A stretch of DNA of 64,000 nucleotides from Hippasteria phrygiana (GCA_037893225.1 JAZGUH010000378.1:248001-312000), one strand, 5' to 3'. Positions 7,848-20,523 are shown, counted from the first letter of the stretch. The notes: generated by a model not told the origin, from the letters alone. Numbers and translations: made by a program.

Positions 7848-8215
7848 TGTATTATGATCCCAATTCCTACCTTCATGCGACTGTAAATGAAAAGTTGAAA
7901 GATATGTGATGACGTAGCCTATTTCTGTGCGTTTTGTCTTTTAACATGCACAGTTTTCCTATTACAAGAAACTTCAAAAATATAGACCGTTTGCCGGAAC
8001 CCGGGATTGAACCAGGGACCTTCAGATCTTCAGTATGACGCTCTCACAACTGACCTATTCCGGCTGTATTATAATCCCAATTCCTACCTTCATGAGAGTG
8101 GCAATGGAAAGTTGCGTTGAAGGATAGGTGATGACGTACACCTATTTCTGTGCGTTTTGTCTTTTAACATGCACAGTTTTCCTATTACAAAAACACTTCA
8201 GAAATAGAAACCGTT

Positions 8216-8232
8216 TGCCGGAACCCGGGATT

Positions 8233-8282
<50 letters not shown>

Positions 8283-8288
8283 TCCGGC
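8216..8288 (-). tRNA. tRNA-Phe(GAA)
   Basis: Consensus body; T5 at +23. Confidence 0.95.
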
Positions 8289-8433
8289 TGTATTATGATC
8301 CCAATTCCTGCCTTCATGAGACTGTAAATGAAAAGTTGAAAGATAGGTGATGACGTAGCCTATTTCTGTGCGTTTTGTCTTTTAACATGCACAGTTTTCC
8401 TATTACAAAAACACTTCAGAAATAGAAACCGTT

Positions 8434-8450
8434 TGCCGGAACCCGGGATT

Positions 8451-8500
<50 letters not shown>

Positions 8501-8506
8501 TCCGGC
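8434..8506 (-). tRNA. tRNA-Phe(GAA), probable crossover product
   Basis: The 3' flank belongs to an A10-class unit, while the 5' flank and D arm belong to a C47-class unit. Compared with 6020-6522, one unit is missing here, so an unequal exchange inside the tRNA fits and has restored G10. T5 at +23. Confidence 0.94.
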
Positions 8507-8680
8507 TGTATTATGATCCCAATTCCTACCTTCATAAGACTGGCAATGAAAAGTTGCGTTGAAAGATAGGTGATGACGTATATTTCTTTGCGTTTTGTCT
8601 TTTAACATGCGCAGTTTTGCTATTACAAGAAACTTCAAAAATAGAAACCATTTGCCGGAACCCGGGATTGAACCAGGGAC

Positions 8681-8711
<31 letters not shown>

Positions 8712-8862
8712 TCCGGCTGTATTATGATCCCAATTCCTGCCTTCATGAGACTGTAAATGAAAAGTTGAAAGATAGGTGATGACGTAGCCTATTTCTGTGC
8801 GTTTTGTCTTTTAACATGCACAGTTTTCCTATTACAAAAACACTTCAGAAATAGAAACCGTT

Positions 8863-8879
8863 TGCCGGAACCCGGGATT

Positions 8880-8925
<46 letters not shown>

Positions 8926-8935
8926 TTATTCCGGC
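8863..8935 (-). tRNA. tRNA-Phe(GAA), A10 variant
   Basis: A10-C25; one extra T in the 5' flank (GTAAATACA). Confidence 0.7.
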
Positions 8936-9082
8936 TGTATTTACGAAATCAATTCAAACCTTCATGAGAGTGGCAATGGAAAGTTGCGTTGAAAGATAGG
9001 TGATGACGTATATTTCTGTGCGTTTTGTCTTTTAACATGCACAGTTTTCCTATTACAAGAAACTTCAAAAATATAAACTGTT

Positions 9083-9109
9083 TGCCGGAACCCGGGATTG
9101 AACCAGGGG

Positions 9110-9149
<40 letters not shown>

Positions 9150-9155
9150 TCCGGC
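9083..9155 (-). tRNA. tRNA-Phe(GAA), C47
   Basis: C47; T5 at +12. Confidence 0.95.
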
Positions 9156-9329
9156 TGTATTATGATCCCAATTCCTACCTTCATAAGACTGGCAATGAAA
9201 AGTTGCGTTGAAAGATAGGTGATGACGTATATTTCTTTGCGTTTTGTCTTTTAACATGCGCAGTTTTGCTATTACAAGAAACTTCAAAAATAGAAACCCT
9301 TTGCCGGAACCCGGGATTGAACCAGGGAC

Positions 9330-9360
<31 letters not shown>

Positions 9361-9516
9361 TCCGGCTGTATTATGATCCCAATTCCTACCTTCATGAGAG
9401 TGGCAATGGAAAGTTGCGTTGAAGGATAGGTGATGACGTACACCTATTTCTGTGCGCTTTGTCTTTTAGCAGGCGCAGGTTTCTTACTACAAGAAACTTC
9501 ACAAATAAGAACCGTT

Positions 9517-9533
9517 TGCCGGAACCTGGGATT

Positions 9534-9565
<32 letters not shown>

Positions 9566-9589
9566 ATCTCCCAACTGAGCTATTCCGGC
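9517..9589 (-). tRNA. tRNA-Phe(GAA), A63 T24 variant
   Basis: C11-U24 mismatch; no T4 downstream. The next unit on minus is an 8-nt-deleted copy. Confidence 0.65.
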
Positions 9590-9735
9590 TGTATTATGAT
9601 CCCAATTCCTACCTTCATGAGACTGGAAATGAAAAGTTGAAAGATAGGTGATGACGTAGACCTATTTCTGTGCGTTTTGTCTTTTAACATGCACAGTTTT
9701 CCTATTACAAAAACACTTCAGAAATAGAAACCGTT

Positions 9736-9752
9736 TGCCGGAACCCGGGATT

Positions 9753-9802
<50 letters not shown>

Positions 9803-9808
9803 TCCGGC
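9736..9808 (-). tRNA. tRNA-Phe(GAA)
   Basis: Consensus body; T5 at +23. Confidence 0.95.
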
Positions 9809-10176
9809 TGTATTATGATCCCAATTCCTACCTTCATGCGACTGTAAATGAAAAGTTGAAAGATATGTGATGACGTAGCCTATTTCTGTGCGTTTTGTCT
9901 TTTAACATGCACAGTTTTCCTATTACAAGAAACTTCAAAAATATAGACCGTTTGCCGGAACCCGGGATTGAACCAGGGACCTTCAGATCTTCAGTATGAC
10001 GCTCTCACAACTGACCTATTCCGGCTGTATTATAATCCCAATTCCTACCTTCATGAGAGTGGCAATGGAAAGTTGCGTTGAAAGATAGGTGATGACGTAC
10101 ACCTATTTCTGTGCGTTTTGTCTTTTAACATGCACAGTTTTCCTATTACAAAAACACTTCAGAAATAGAAACCGTT

Positions 10177-10193
10177 TGCCGGAACCCGGGATT

Positions 10194-10243
<50 letters not shown>

Positions 10244-10249
10244 TCCGGC
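10177..10249 (-). tRNA. tRNA-Phe(GAA)
   Basis: Consensus body; T5 at +23. Confidence 0.95.
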
Positions 10250-10394
10250 TGTATTATGATCCCAATTCCTGCCTTCATGAGACTGTAAATGAAAAGTTGA
10301 AAGATAGGTGATGACGTAGCCTATTTCTGTGCGTTTTGTCTTTTAACATGCACAGTTTTCCTATTACAAAAACACTTCAGTAATAGAAACCGTT

Positions 10395-10411
10395 TGCCGG
10401 AACCCGGGATT

Positions 10412-10457
<46 letters not shown>

Positions 10458-10467
10458 TTATTCCGGC
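10395..10467 (-). tRNA. tRNA-Phe(GAA), A10 variant
   Basis: A10-C25; private 3'-flank change (CAGTAATAG on plus). Confidence 0.7.
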
Positions 10468-10613
10468 TGTATTACGAAATCAATTCAAACCTTCATGAGA
10501 GTGGCAATGGAAAGTTGCGTTGAAAGATAGGTGATGACGTATATTTCTGTGCGTTTTGTCTTTTAACATGCACAGTTTTCCTATTACAAGAAACTTCAAA
10601 AATATAAACTGTT

Positions 10614-10640
10614 TGCCGGAACCCGGGATTGAACCAGGGG

Positions 10641-10680
<40 letters not shown>

Positions 10681-10686
10681 TCCGGC
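10614..10686 (-). tRNA. tRNA-Phe(GAA), C47
   Basis: C47; T5 at +12. Confidence 0.95.
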
Positions 10687-11047
10687 TGTATTATGATCCC
10701 AATTCCTACCTTCATAAGACTGGCAATGAAAAGTTGCGTTGAAAGATAGGTGATGACGTATATTTCTTTGCGTTTTGTCTTTTAACATGCGCAGTTTTGC
10801 TATTACAAGAAACTTCAAAAATAGAAACCATTTGCCGGAACCCGGGATTGAACCAGGGACCTTCAGTCTGACGCTCTCCCAACGGAGCTATTCCGGCTGT
10901 ATTATGATCCCAATTCCTACCTTCATGAGAGTGGCAATGGAAAGTTGCGTTGAAGGATAGGTGATGACGTACACCTATTTCTGTGCGCTTTGTCTTTTAG
11001 CAGGCGCAGGTTTCTTACTACAAGAAACTTCACAAATAAGAAACGTT

Positions 11048-11064
11048 TGCCGGAACCTGGGATT

Positions 11065-11096
<32 letters not shown>

Positions 11097-11120
11097 ATCT
11101 CCCAACTGAGCTATTCCGGC
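11048..11120 (-). tRNA. tRNA-Phe(GAA), A63 T24 variant
   Basis: C11-U24 mismatch; shares the CGTTTCTTA 3' flank with 6673. Confidence 0.65.
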
Positions 11121-11266
11121 TGTATTATGATCCCAATTCCTACCTTCATGAGACTGGAAATGAAAAGTTGAAAGATAGGTGATGACGTAGACCTATTTCT
11201 GTGCGTTTTGTCTTTTAACATGCACAGTTTTCCTATTACAAAAACACTTCAGAAATAGAAACCGTT

Positions 11267-11283
11267 TGCCGGAACCCGGGATT

Positions 11284-11333
<50 letters not shown>

Positions 11334-11339
11334 TCCGGC
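11267..11339 (-). tRNA. tRNA-Phe(GAA)
   Basis: Consensus body; T5 at +23. Confidence 0.95.
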
Positions 11340-11707
11340 TGTATTATGATCCCAATTCCTACCTTCATGCGACTGTAAATGAAAAGTTGAAAGATATGTG
11401 ATGACGTAGCCTATTTCTGTGCGTTTTGTCTTTTAACATGCACAGTTTTCCTATTACAAGAAACTTCAAAAATATAGACCGTTTGCCGGAACCCGGGATT
11501 GAACCAGGGACCTTCAGATCTTCAGTATGACGCTCTCACAACTGACCTATTCCGGCTGTATTATAATCCCAATTCCTACCTTCATGAGAGTGGCAATGGA
11601 AAGTTGCGTTGAAGGATAGGTGATGACGTACACCTATTTCTGTGCGTTTTGTCTTTTAACATGCACAGTTTTCCTATTACAAAAACACTTCAGAAATAGA
11701 AACCGTT

Positions 11708-11724
11708 TGCCGGAACCCGGGATT

Positions 11725-11774
<50 letters not shown>

Positions 11775-11780
11775 TCCGGC
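11708..11780 (-). tRNA. tRNA-Phe(GAA)
   Basis: Consensus body; T5 at +23. Confidence 0.95.
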
Positions 11781-11925
11781 TGTATTATGATCCCAATTCC
11801 TGCCTTCATGAGACTGTAAATGAAAAGTTGAAAGATAGGTGATGACGTAGCCTATTTCTGTGCGTTTTGTCTTTTAACATGCACAGTTTTCCTATTACAA
11901 AAACACTTCAGAAATAGAAACCGTT

Positions 11926-11942
11926 TGCCGGAACCCGGGATT

Positions 11943-11977
<35 letters not shown>

Positions 11978-11998
11978 GCCCAACTGAGTTATTCCGGC
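11926..11998 (-). tRNA. tRNA-Phe(GAA), A10 C21 variant
   Basis: Same two changes as 6891, 5,035 bp away. Confidence 0.55.
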
Positions 11999-12148
11999 TG
12001 TATTACGAAATCAATTCAAACCTTCATGAGAGTGGCAATGGAAAGTTGCGTTGAAAGATAGGTGATGACGTAGACCTATTTCTGTGCGTTTTGTCTTTCA
12101 ACATGCACAGTTTTCCTATTACAAGAAACTTCAAAAATAGAAATCGTT

Positions 12149-12165
12149 TGCCGGAACCCGGGATT

Positions 12166-12215
<50 letters not shown>

Positions 12216-12221
12216 TCCGGC
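12149..12221 (-). tRNA. tRNA-Phe(GAA)
   Basis: Consensus body; T5 at +12; twin of 7114. Confidence 0.95.
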
Positions 12222-12590
12222 TGTATTATGATCCCAATTCCTACCTTCATGAGACTGGCAATGAAAAGTTGCGTTGAAAGATAGGTGATGACGTATATTT
12301 CTGTGCGCTTTGTCTTTTAATATGCGCAGTTTTCTTAATACAAGAAACTTCAAAAATATAGACCGTTTGCCGGAACCCGGGATTGAACCAGGGACCTTCA
12401 GATCTTCAGTATGACGCTCTCATAACTGACCTATTCCGGCTGTATTATAATCCCAATTCCTACCTTCATGAGAGTGGCAATGGAAAGTTGCGTTGAAGGA
12501 TAGGTGATGACGTACACCTATTTCTGTGCGCTTTGTCTTTTAGCAGGCGCAGGTTTCTTACTACAAGAAACTTCACAAATAAGAACCGTT

Positions 12591-12607
12591 TGCCGGAACC
12601 TGGGATT

Positions 12608-12657
<50 letters not shown>

Positions 12658-12663
12658 TCCGGC
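12591..12663 (-). tRNA. tRNA-Phe(GAA), A63
   Basis: U51-A63; no T4 downstream. Confidence 0.94.
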
Positions 12664-12809
12664 TGTATTATGATCCCAATTCCTACCTTCATGAGACTGG
12701 AAATGAAAAGTTGAAAGATAGGTGATGACGTAGACCTATTTCTGTGCGTTTTGTCTTTTAACATGCACAGTTTTCCTTTTACAAAAACACTTCAGAAATA
12801 GAAACCGTT

Positions 12810-12826
12810 TGCCGGAACCCGGGATT

Positions 12827-12876
<50 letters not shown>

Positions 12877-12882
12877 TCCGGC
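12810..12882 (-). tRNA. tRNA-Phe(GAA)
   Basis: Consensus body; T5 at +23. Confidence 0.95.
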
Positions 12883-13250
12883 TGTATTATGATCCCAATT
12901 CCTACCTTCATGCGACTGTAAATGAAAAGTTGAAAGATATGTGATGACGTAGCCTATTTCTGTGCGTTTTGTCTTTTAACATGCACAGTTTTCCTATTAC
13001 AAGAAACTTCAAAAATATAGACCGTTTGCCGGAACCCGGGATTGAACCAGGGACCTTCAGATCTTCAGTATGACGCTCTCACAACTGACCTATTCCGGCT
13101 GTATTATAATCCCAATTCCTACCTTCATGAGAGTGGCAATGGAAAGTTGCGTTGAAGGATAGGTGATGACGTACACCTATTTCTGTGCGTTTTGTCTTTT
13201 AACATGCACAGTTTTCCTATTACAAAAACACTTCAGAAATAGAAACCGTT

Positions 13251-13267
13251 TGCCGGAACCCGGGATT

Positions 13268-13317
<50 letters not shown>

Positions 13318-13323
13318 TCCGGC
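13251..13323 (-). tRNA. tRNA-Phe(GAA)
   Basis: Consensus body; T5 at +23. Confidence 0.95.
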
Positions 13324-13468
13324 TGTATTATGATCCCAATTCCTGCCTTCATGAGACTGTAAATGAAAAGTTGAAAGATAGGTGATGACGTAGCCTATTT
13401 CTGTGCGTTTTGTCTTTTAACATGCACAGTTTTCCTATTACAAAAACACTTCAGAAATAGAAACCGTT

Positions 13469-13485
13469 TGCCGGAACCCGGGATT

Positions 13486-13531
<46 letters not shown>

Positions 13532-13541
13532 TTATTCCGGC
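13469..13541 (-). tRNA. tRNA-Phe(GAA), A10 variant
   Basis: A10-C25. Confidence 0.7.
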
Positions 13542-13687
13542 TGTATTACGAAATCAATTCAAACCTTCATGAGAGTGGCAATGGAAAGTTGCGTTGAAAG
13601 ATAGGTGATGACGTATATTTCTGTGCGTTTTGTCTTTTAACATGCACAGTTTTCCTATTACAAGAAACTTCAAAAATATAAACTGTT

Positions 13688-13714
13688 TGCCGGAACCCGG
13701 GATTGAACCAGGGG

Positions 13715-13754
<40 letters not shown>

Positions 13755-13760
13755 TCCGGC
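13688..13760 (-). tRNA. tRNA-Phe(GAA), C47
   Basis: C47; T5 at +12. Confidence 0.95.
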
Positions 13761-14121
13761 TGTATTATGATCCCAATTCCTACCTTCATAAGACTGGCAA
13801 TGAAAAGTTGCGTTGAAAGATAGGTGATGACGTATATTTCTTTGCGTTTTGTCTTTTAACATGCGCAGTTTTGCTATTACAAGAAACTTCAAAAATAGAA
13901 ACCATTTGCCGGAACCCGGGATTGAACCAGGGACCTTCAGTCTGACCCTCTCCCAACTGAGCTATTCCGGCTGTATTATGATCCCAATTCCTACCTTCAT
14001 GAGAGTGGCAATGGAAAGTTGCGTTGAAGGATAGGTGATGACGTACACCTATTTCTGTGCGCTTTGTCTTTTAGCAGGCGCAGGTTTCTTACTACAAGAA
14101 ACTTCACAAATAAGAACCGTT

Positions 14122-14138
14122 TGCCGGAACCTGGGATT

Positions 14139-14170
<32 letters not shown>

Positions 14171-14194
14171 ATCTCCCAACTGAGCTATTCCGGC
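14122..14194 (-). tRNA. tRNA-Phe(GAA), A63 T24 variant
   Basis: C11-U24 mismatch. Confidence 0.65.
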
Positions 14195-14340
14195 TGTATT
14201 ATGATCCCAATTCCTACCTTCATGAGACTGGAAATGAAAAGTTGAAAGATAGGTGATGACGTAGACCTATTTCTGTGCGTTTTGTCTTTTAACATGCACA
14301 GTTTTCCTATTACAAAAACACTTCAGAAATAGAAACCGTT

Positions 14341-14357
14341 TGCCGGAACCCGGGATT

Positions 14358-14407
<50 letters not shown>

Positions 14408-14413
14408 TCCGGC
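14341..14413 (-). tRNA. tRNA-Phe(GAA)
   Basis: Consensus body; T5 at +23. Last unit before the 6,553-offset block begins. Confidence 0.95.
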
Positions 14414-14781
14414 TGTATTATGATCCCAATTCCTACCTTCATGCGACTGTAAATGAAAAGTTGAAAGATATGTGATGACGTAGCCTATTTCTGTGCGTTT
14501 TGTCTTTTAACATGCACAGTTTTCCTATTACAAGAAACTTCAAAAATATAGACCGTTTGCCGGAACCCGGGATTGAACCAGGGACCTTCAGATCTTCAGT
14601 ATGACGCTCTCACAACTGACCTATTCCGGCTGTATTATAATCCCAATTCCTACCTTCATGAGAGTGGCAATGGAAAGTTGCGTTGAAGGATAGGTGATGA
14701 CGTACACCTATTTCTGTGCGTTTTGTCTTTTAACATGCACAGTTTTCCTATTACAAAAACACTTCAGAAATAGAAACCGTT

Positions 14782-14798
14782 TGCCGGAACCCGGGATT

Positions 14799-14848
<50 letters not shown>

Positions 14849-14854
14849 TCCGGC
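14782..14854 (-). tRNA. tRNA-Phe(GAA)
   Basis: Consensus body; T5 at +23. Confidence 0.95.
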
Positions 14855-14999
14855 TGTATTATGATCCCAATTCCTGCCTTCATGAGACTGTAAATGAAAA
14901 GTTGAAAGATAGGTGATGACGTAGCCTATTTCTGTGCGTTTTGTCTTTTAACATGCACAGTTTTCCTATTACAAAAACACTTCAGAAATAGAAACCGTT

Positions 15000-15016
15000 T
15001 GCCGGAACCCGGGATT

Positions 15017-15062
<46 letters not shown>

Positions 15063-15072
15063 TTATTCCGGC
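15000..15072 (-). tRNA. tRNA-Phe(GAA), A10 variant
   Basis: A10-C25. Confidence 0.7.
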
Positions 15073-15218
15073 TGTATTACGAAATCAATTCAAACCTTCA
15101 TGAGAGTGGCAATGGAAAGTTGCGTTGAAAGATAGGTGATGACGTATATTTCTGTGCGTTTTGTCTTTTAACATGCACAGTTTTCCTATTACAAGAAACT
15201 TCAAAAATATAAACTGTT

Positions 15219-15245
15219 TGCCGGAACCCGGGATTGAACCAGGGG

Positions 15246-15285
<40 letters not shown>

Positions 15286-15291
15286 TCCGGC
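15219..15291 (-). tRNA. tRNA-Phe(GAA), C47
   Basis: C47; T5 at +12. Confidence 0.95.
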
Positions 15292-15465
15292 TGTATTATG
15301 ATCCCAATTCCTACCTTCATAAGACTGGCAATGAAAAGTTGCGTTGAAAGATAGGTGATGACGTATATTTCTTTGCGTTTTGTCTTTTAACATGCGCAGT
15401 TTTGCTATTACAAGAAACTTCAAAAATAGAAACCGTTTGCCGGAACCCGGGATTGAACCAGGGAC

Positions 15466-15496
<31 letters not shown>

Positions 15497-15870
15497 TCCG
15501 GCTGTATTATGATCCCAATTCCTACCTTCATGAGACTGTAAATGAAAAGTTGAAAGATAGGTGATGACGTAGCCTATTTCTGTGCGTTTTGTCTTTTAAC
15601 ATGCACAGTTTTCCTATTACAAGAAATTTCAAAAATATAGACCGTTTGCCGGAACCCGGGATTGAACCAGGGACCTTCAGATCTTCAGTATGACGCTCTC
15701 ATAGTTGACCTATTCCGGCTGTATTATAATCCCAATTCCTACCTTCATGAGAGTGGCAATGGAAAGTTGCGTTGAAGGATAGGTGATGACGTACACCTAT
15801 TTCTGTGCGTTTTGTCTTTTAACATGCACAGTTTTCCTATTACAAAAACACTTCAGAAATAGAAACCGTT

Positions 15871-15887
15871 TGCCGGAACCCGGGATT

Positions 15888-15922
<35 letters not shown>

Positions 15923-15943
15923 CCCCAACTGAGCTATTCCGGC
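15871..15943 (-). tRNA. tRNA-Phe(GAA), G21 variant
   Basis: G21. Confidence 0.72.
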
Positions 15944-16087
15944 TGTGTTATGATCCCAATTCCTACCTTCATGAGACTGTAAATGAAAAGTTGAAAGATA
16001 GGTGATGACGTAGCCTATTTCTGTGCGTTTTGTCTTTTAACATGCACAGTTTTCCTATTACAAGAAACTTCAAAAATATAGACCGTT

Positions 16088-16104
16088 TGCCGGAACCCGG
16101 GATT

Positions 16105-16154
<50 letters not shown>

Positions 16155-16160
16155 TCCGGC
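16088..16160 (-). tRNA. tRNA-Phe(GAA)
   Basis: Consensus body, but the 3' flank is of the kind that usually follows D-arm-defective copies (AACGGTCTATA); T5 at +12. Probable recombinant. Confidence 0.95.
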
Positions 16161-16305
16161 TGTATTATGATCCCAATTCCTGCCTTCATGAGACTGTAAA
16201 TGAAAAGTTGAAAGATAGGTGATGACGTAGCCTATTTCTGTGCGTTTTGTCTTTTAACATGCACAGTTTTCCTATTACAAAAACACTTCAGAAATAGAAA
16301 CCGTT

Positions 16306-16322
16306 TGCCGGAACCCGGGATT

Positions 16323-16368
<46 letters not shown>

Positions 16369-16378
16369 TTATTCCGGC
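16306..16378 (-). tRNA. tRNA-Phe(GAA), A10 variant
   Basis: A10-C25. Confidence 0.7.
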
Positions 16379-16524
16379 TGTATTACGAAATCAATTCAAA
16401 CCTTCATGAGAGTGGCAATGGAAAGTTGCGTTGAAAGATAGGTGATGACGTATATTTCTGTGCGTTTTGTCTTTTAACATGCACAGTTTTCCTATTACAA
16501 GAAACTTCAAAAATATAAACTGTT

Positions 16525-16551
16525 TGCCGGAACCCGGGATTGAACCAGGGG

Positions 16552-16591
<40 letters not shown>

Positions 16592-16597
16592 TCCGGC
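16525..16597 (-). tRNA. tRNA-Phe(GAA), C47
   Basis: C47; T5 at +12. Confidence 0.95.
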
Positions 16598-16771
16598 TGT
16601 ATTATGATCCCAATTCCTACCTTCATAAGACTGGCAATGAAAAGTTGCGTTGAAAGATAGGTGATGACGTATATTTCTTTGCGTTTTGTCTTTTAACATG
16701 CGCAGTTTTGCTATTACAAGAAACTTCAAAAATAGAAACCGTTTGCCGGAACCCGGGATTGAACCAGGGAC

Positions 16772-16802
<31 letters not shown>

Positions 16803-17176
16803 TCCGGCTGTATTATGATCCCAATTCCTACCTTCATGAGACTGTAAATGAAAAGTTGAAAGATAGGTGATGACGTAGCCTATTTCTGTGCGTTTTGTCT
16901 TTTAACATGCACAGTTTTCCTATTACAAGAAATTTCAAAAATATAGACCGTTTGCCGGAACCCGGGATTGAACCAGGGACCTTCAGATCTTCAGTATGAC
17001 GCTCTCATAGTTGACCTATTCCGGCTGTATTATAATCCCAATTCCTACCTTCATGAGAGTGGCAATGGAAAGTTGCGTTGAAGGATAGGTGATGACGTAC
17101 ACCTATTTCTGTGCGTTTTGTCTTTTAACATGCACAGTTTTCCTATTACAAAAACACTTCAGAAATAGAAACCGTT

Positions 17177-17193
17177 TGCCGGAACCCGGGATT

Positions 17194-17228
<35 letters not shown>

Positions 17229-17249
17229 CCCCAACTGAGCTATTCCGGC
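17177..17249 (-). tRNA. tRNA-Phe(GAA), G21 variant
   Basis: G21; altered 5' flank (ATCATCACA). Confidence 0.72.
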
Positions 17250-17612
17250 TGTGTGATGATCCCAATTCCTACCTTCATGAGACTGTAAATGAAAAGTTGA
17301 AAGATAGGTGATGACGTAGCCTATTTCTGTGCGTTTTGTCTTTTAACATGCACAGTTTTCCTATTACAAGAAACTTCAAAAATATAGACCGTTTGCCGGA
17401 ACCCGGGATTGAACCAGGGACCTTCAGATCTTCAGTATGACGCTCTCACAACTGAGTTATTCCGGCTGTATTACGAAATCAATTCAAACCTTCATGAGAG
17501 TGGCAATGGAAAGTTGCGTTGAAAGATAGGTGATGACGTATATTTCTGTGCGTTTTGTCTTTTAACATGCACAGTTTTCCTATTACAAGAAACTTCAAAA
17601 ATATAAACTGTT

Positions 17613-17639
17613 TGCCGGAACCCGGGATTGAACCAGGGG

Positions 17640-17679
<40 letters not shown>

Positions 17680-17685
17680 TCCGGC
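17613..17685 (-). tRNA. tRNA-Phe(GAA), C47
   Basis: C47; T5 at +12. Confidence 0.95.
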
Positions 17686-17859
17686 TGTATTATGATCCCA
17701 ATTCCTACCTTCATAAGACTGGCAATGAAAAGTTGCGTTGAAAGATAGGTGATGACGTATATTTCTTTGCGTTTTGTCTTTTAACATGCGCAGTTTTGCT
17801 ATTACAAGAAACTTCAAAAATAGAAACCGTTTGCCGGAACCCGGGATTGAACCAGGGAC

Positions 17860-17890
<31 letters not shown>

Positions 17891-18265
17891 TCCGGCTGTA
17901 TTATGATCCCAATTCCTACCTTCATGAGACTGGCAATGAAAAGTTGCGTTGAAAGATAGGTGATGACGTATATTTCTGTGCGCTTTGTCTTTTAATATGC
18001 GCAGTTTTCTTAATACAAGAAACTTCAAAAATATAGACCGTTTGCCGGAACCCGGGATTGAACCAGGGACCTTCAGATCTTCAGTATGACGCTCTCATAA
18101 CTGACCTATTCCGGCTGTATTATAATCCCAATTCCTACCTTCATGAGAGTGGCAATGGAAAGTTGCGTTGAAGGATAGGTGATGACGTACACCTATTTCT
18201 GTGCGCTTTGTCTTTTAGCAGGCGCAGGTTTCTTACTACAAGAAACTTCACAAATAAGAACCGTT

Positions 18266-18282
18266 TGCCGGAACCTGGGATT

Positions 18283-18332
<50 letters not shown>

Positions 18333-18338
18333 TCCGGC
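18266..18338 (-). tRNA. tRNA-Phe(GAA), A63
   Basis: U51-A63; no T4 downstream. Confidence 0.94.
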
Positions 18339-18484
18339 TGTATTATGATCCCAATTCCTACCTTCATGAGACTGGAAATGAAAAGTTGAAAGATAGGTGA
18401 TGACGTAGACCTATTTCTGTGCGTTTTGTCTTTTAACATGCACAGTTTTCCTTTTACAAAAACACTTCAGAAATAGAAACCGTT

Positions 18485-18501
18485 TGCCGGAACCCGGGAT
18501 T

Positions 18502-18551
<50 letters not shown>

Positions 18552-18557
18552 TCCGGC
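18485..18557 (-). tRNA. tRNA-Phe(GAA)
   Basis: Consensus body; T5 at +23. Confidence 0.95.
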
Positions 18558-18925
18558 TGTATTATGATCCCAATTCCTACCTTCATGCGACTGTAAATGA
18601 AAAGTTGAAAGATATGTGATGACGTAGCCTATTTCTGTGCGTTTTGTCTTTTAACATGCACAGTTTTCCTATTACAAGAAACTTCAAAAATATAGACCGT
18701 TTGCCGGAACCCGGGATTGAACCAGGGACCTTCAGATCTTCAGTATGACGCTCTCACAACTGACCTATTCCGGCTGTATTATAATCCCAATTCCTACCTT
18801 CATGAGAGTGGCAATGGAAAGTTGCGTTGAAGGATAGGTGATGACGTACACCTATTTCTGTGCGTTTTGTCTTTTAACATGCACAGTTTTCCTATTACAA
18901 AAACACTTCAGAAATAGAAACCGTT

Positions 18926-18942
18926 TGCCGGAACCCGGGATT

Positions 18943-18992
<50 letters not shown>

Positions 18993-18998
18993 TCCGGC
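18926..18998 (-). tRNA. tRNA-Phe(GAA)
   Basis: Consensus body; T5 at +23. Confidence 0.95.
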
Positions 18999-19143
18999 TG
19001 TATTATGATCCCAATTCCTGCCTTCATGAGACTGTAAATGAAAAGTTGAAAGATAGGTGATGACGTAGCCTATTTCTGTGCGTTTTGTCTTTTAACATGC
19101 ACAGTTTTCCTATTACAAAAACACTTCAGAAATAGAAACCGTT

Positions 19144-19160
19144 TGCCGGAACCCGGGATT

Positions 19161-19206
<46 letters not shown>

Positions 19207-19216
19207 TTATTCCGGC
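19144..19216 (-). tRNA. tRNA-Phe(GAA), A10 variant
   Basis: A10-C25. Confidence 0.7.
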
Positions 19217-19362
19217 TGTATTACGAAATCAATTCAAACCTTCATGAGAGTGGCAATGGAAAGTTGCGTTGAAAGATAGGTGATGACGTATATTTCTGTG
19301 CGTTTTGTCTTTTAACATGCACAGTTTTCCTATTACAAGAAACTTCAAAAATATAAACTGTT

Positions 19363-19389
19363 TGCCGGAACCCGGGATTGAACCAGGGG

Positions 19390-19429
<40 letters not shown>

Positions 19430-19435
19430 TCCGGC
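19363..19435 (-). tRNA. tRNA-Phe(GAA), C47
   Basis: C47; T5 at +12. Confidence 0.95.
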
Positions 19436-19609
19436 TGTATTATGATCCCAATTCCTACCTTCATAAGACTGGCAATGAAAAGTTGCGTTGAAAGATAGGT
19501 GATGACGTATATTTCTTTGCGTTTTGTCTTTTAACATGCGCAGTTTTGCTATTACAAGAAACTTCAAAAATAGAAACCATTTGCCGGAACCCGGGATTGA
19601 ACCAGGGAC

Positions 19610-19640
<31 letters not shown>

Positions 19641-19796
19641 TCCGGCTGTATTATGATCCCAATTCCTACCTTCATGAGAGTGGCAATGGAAAGTTGCGTT
19701 GAAGGATAGGTGATGACGTACACCTATTTCTGTGCGCTTTGTCTTTTAGCAGGCGCAGGTTTCTTACTACAAGAAACTTCACAAATAAGAACCGTT

Positions 19797-19813
19797 TGCC
19801 GGAACCTGGGATT

Positions 19814-19845
<32 letters not shown>

Positions 19846-19869
19846 ATCTCCCAACTGAGCTATTCCGGC
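19797..19869 (-). tRNA. tRNA-Phe(GAA), A63 T24 variant
   Basis: C11-U24 mismatch; rightmost member. Confidence 0.65.
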
Positions 19870-20015
19870 TGTATTATGATCCCAATTCCTACCTTCATGA
19901 GACTGGAAATGAAAAGTTGAAAGATAGGTGATGACGTAGACCTATTTCTGTGCGTTTTGTCTTTTAACATGCACAGTTTTCCTATTACAAAAACACTTCA
20001 GAAATAGAAACCGTT

Positions 20016-20032
20016 TGCCGGAACCCGGGATT

Positions 20033-20082
<50 letters not shown>

Positions 20083-20088
20083 TCCGGC
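20016..20088 (-). tRNA. tRNA-Phe(GAA)
   Basis: Consensus body; T5 at +23. Confidence 0.95.
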
Positions 20089-20456
20089 TGTATTATGATC
20101 CCAATTCCTACCTTCATGCGACTGTAAATGAAAAGTTGAAAGATATGTGATGACGTAGCCTATTTCTGTGCGTTTTGTCTTTTAACATGCACAGTTTTCC
20201 TATTACAAGAAACTTCAAAAATATAGACCGTTTGCCGGAACCCGGGATTGAACCAGGGACCTTCAGATCTTCAGTATGACGCTCTCACAACTGACCTATT
20301 CCGGCTGTATTATAATCCCAATTCCTACCTTCATGAGAGTGGCAATGGAAAGTTGCGTTGAAGGATAGGTGATGACGTACACCTATTTCTGTGCGTTTTG
20401 TCTTTTAACATGCACAGTTTTCCTATTACAAAAACACTTCAGAAATAGAAACCGTT

Positions 20457-20473
20457 TGCCGGAACCCGGGATT

Positions 20474-20523
<50 letters not shown>

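Larger units (their letters stand above)
14414..19646. repeat. 5.2-kb block, copy 1 (offset 6,553)
   Basis: Twenty-four units whose starts and classes all map to 20967-26199 at +6,553. Small differences exist, such as the base before the deleted copy at 19582 versus 26135. Confidence 0.8.
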
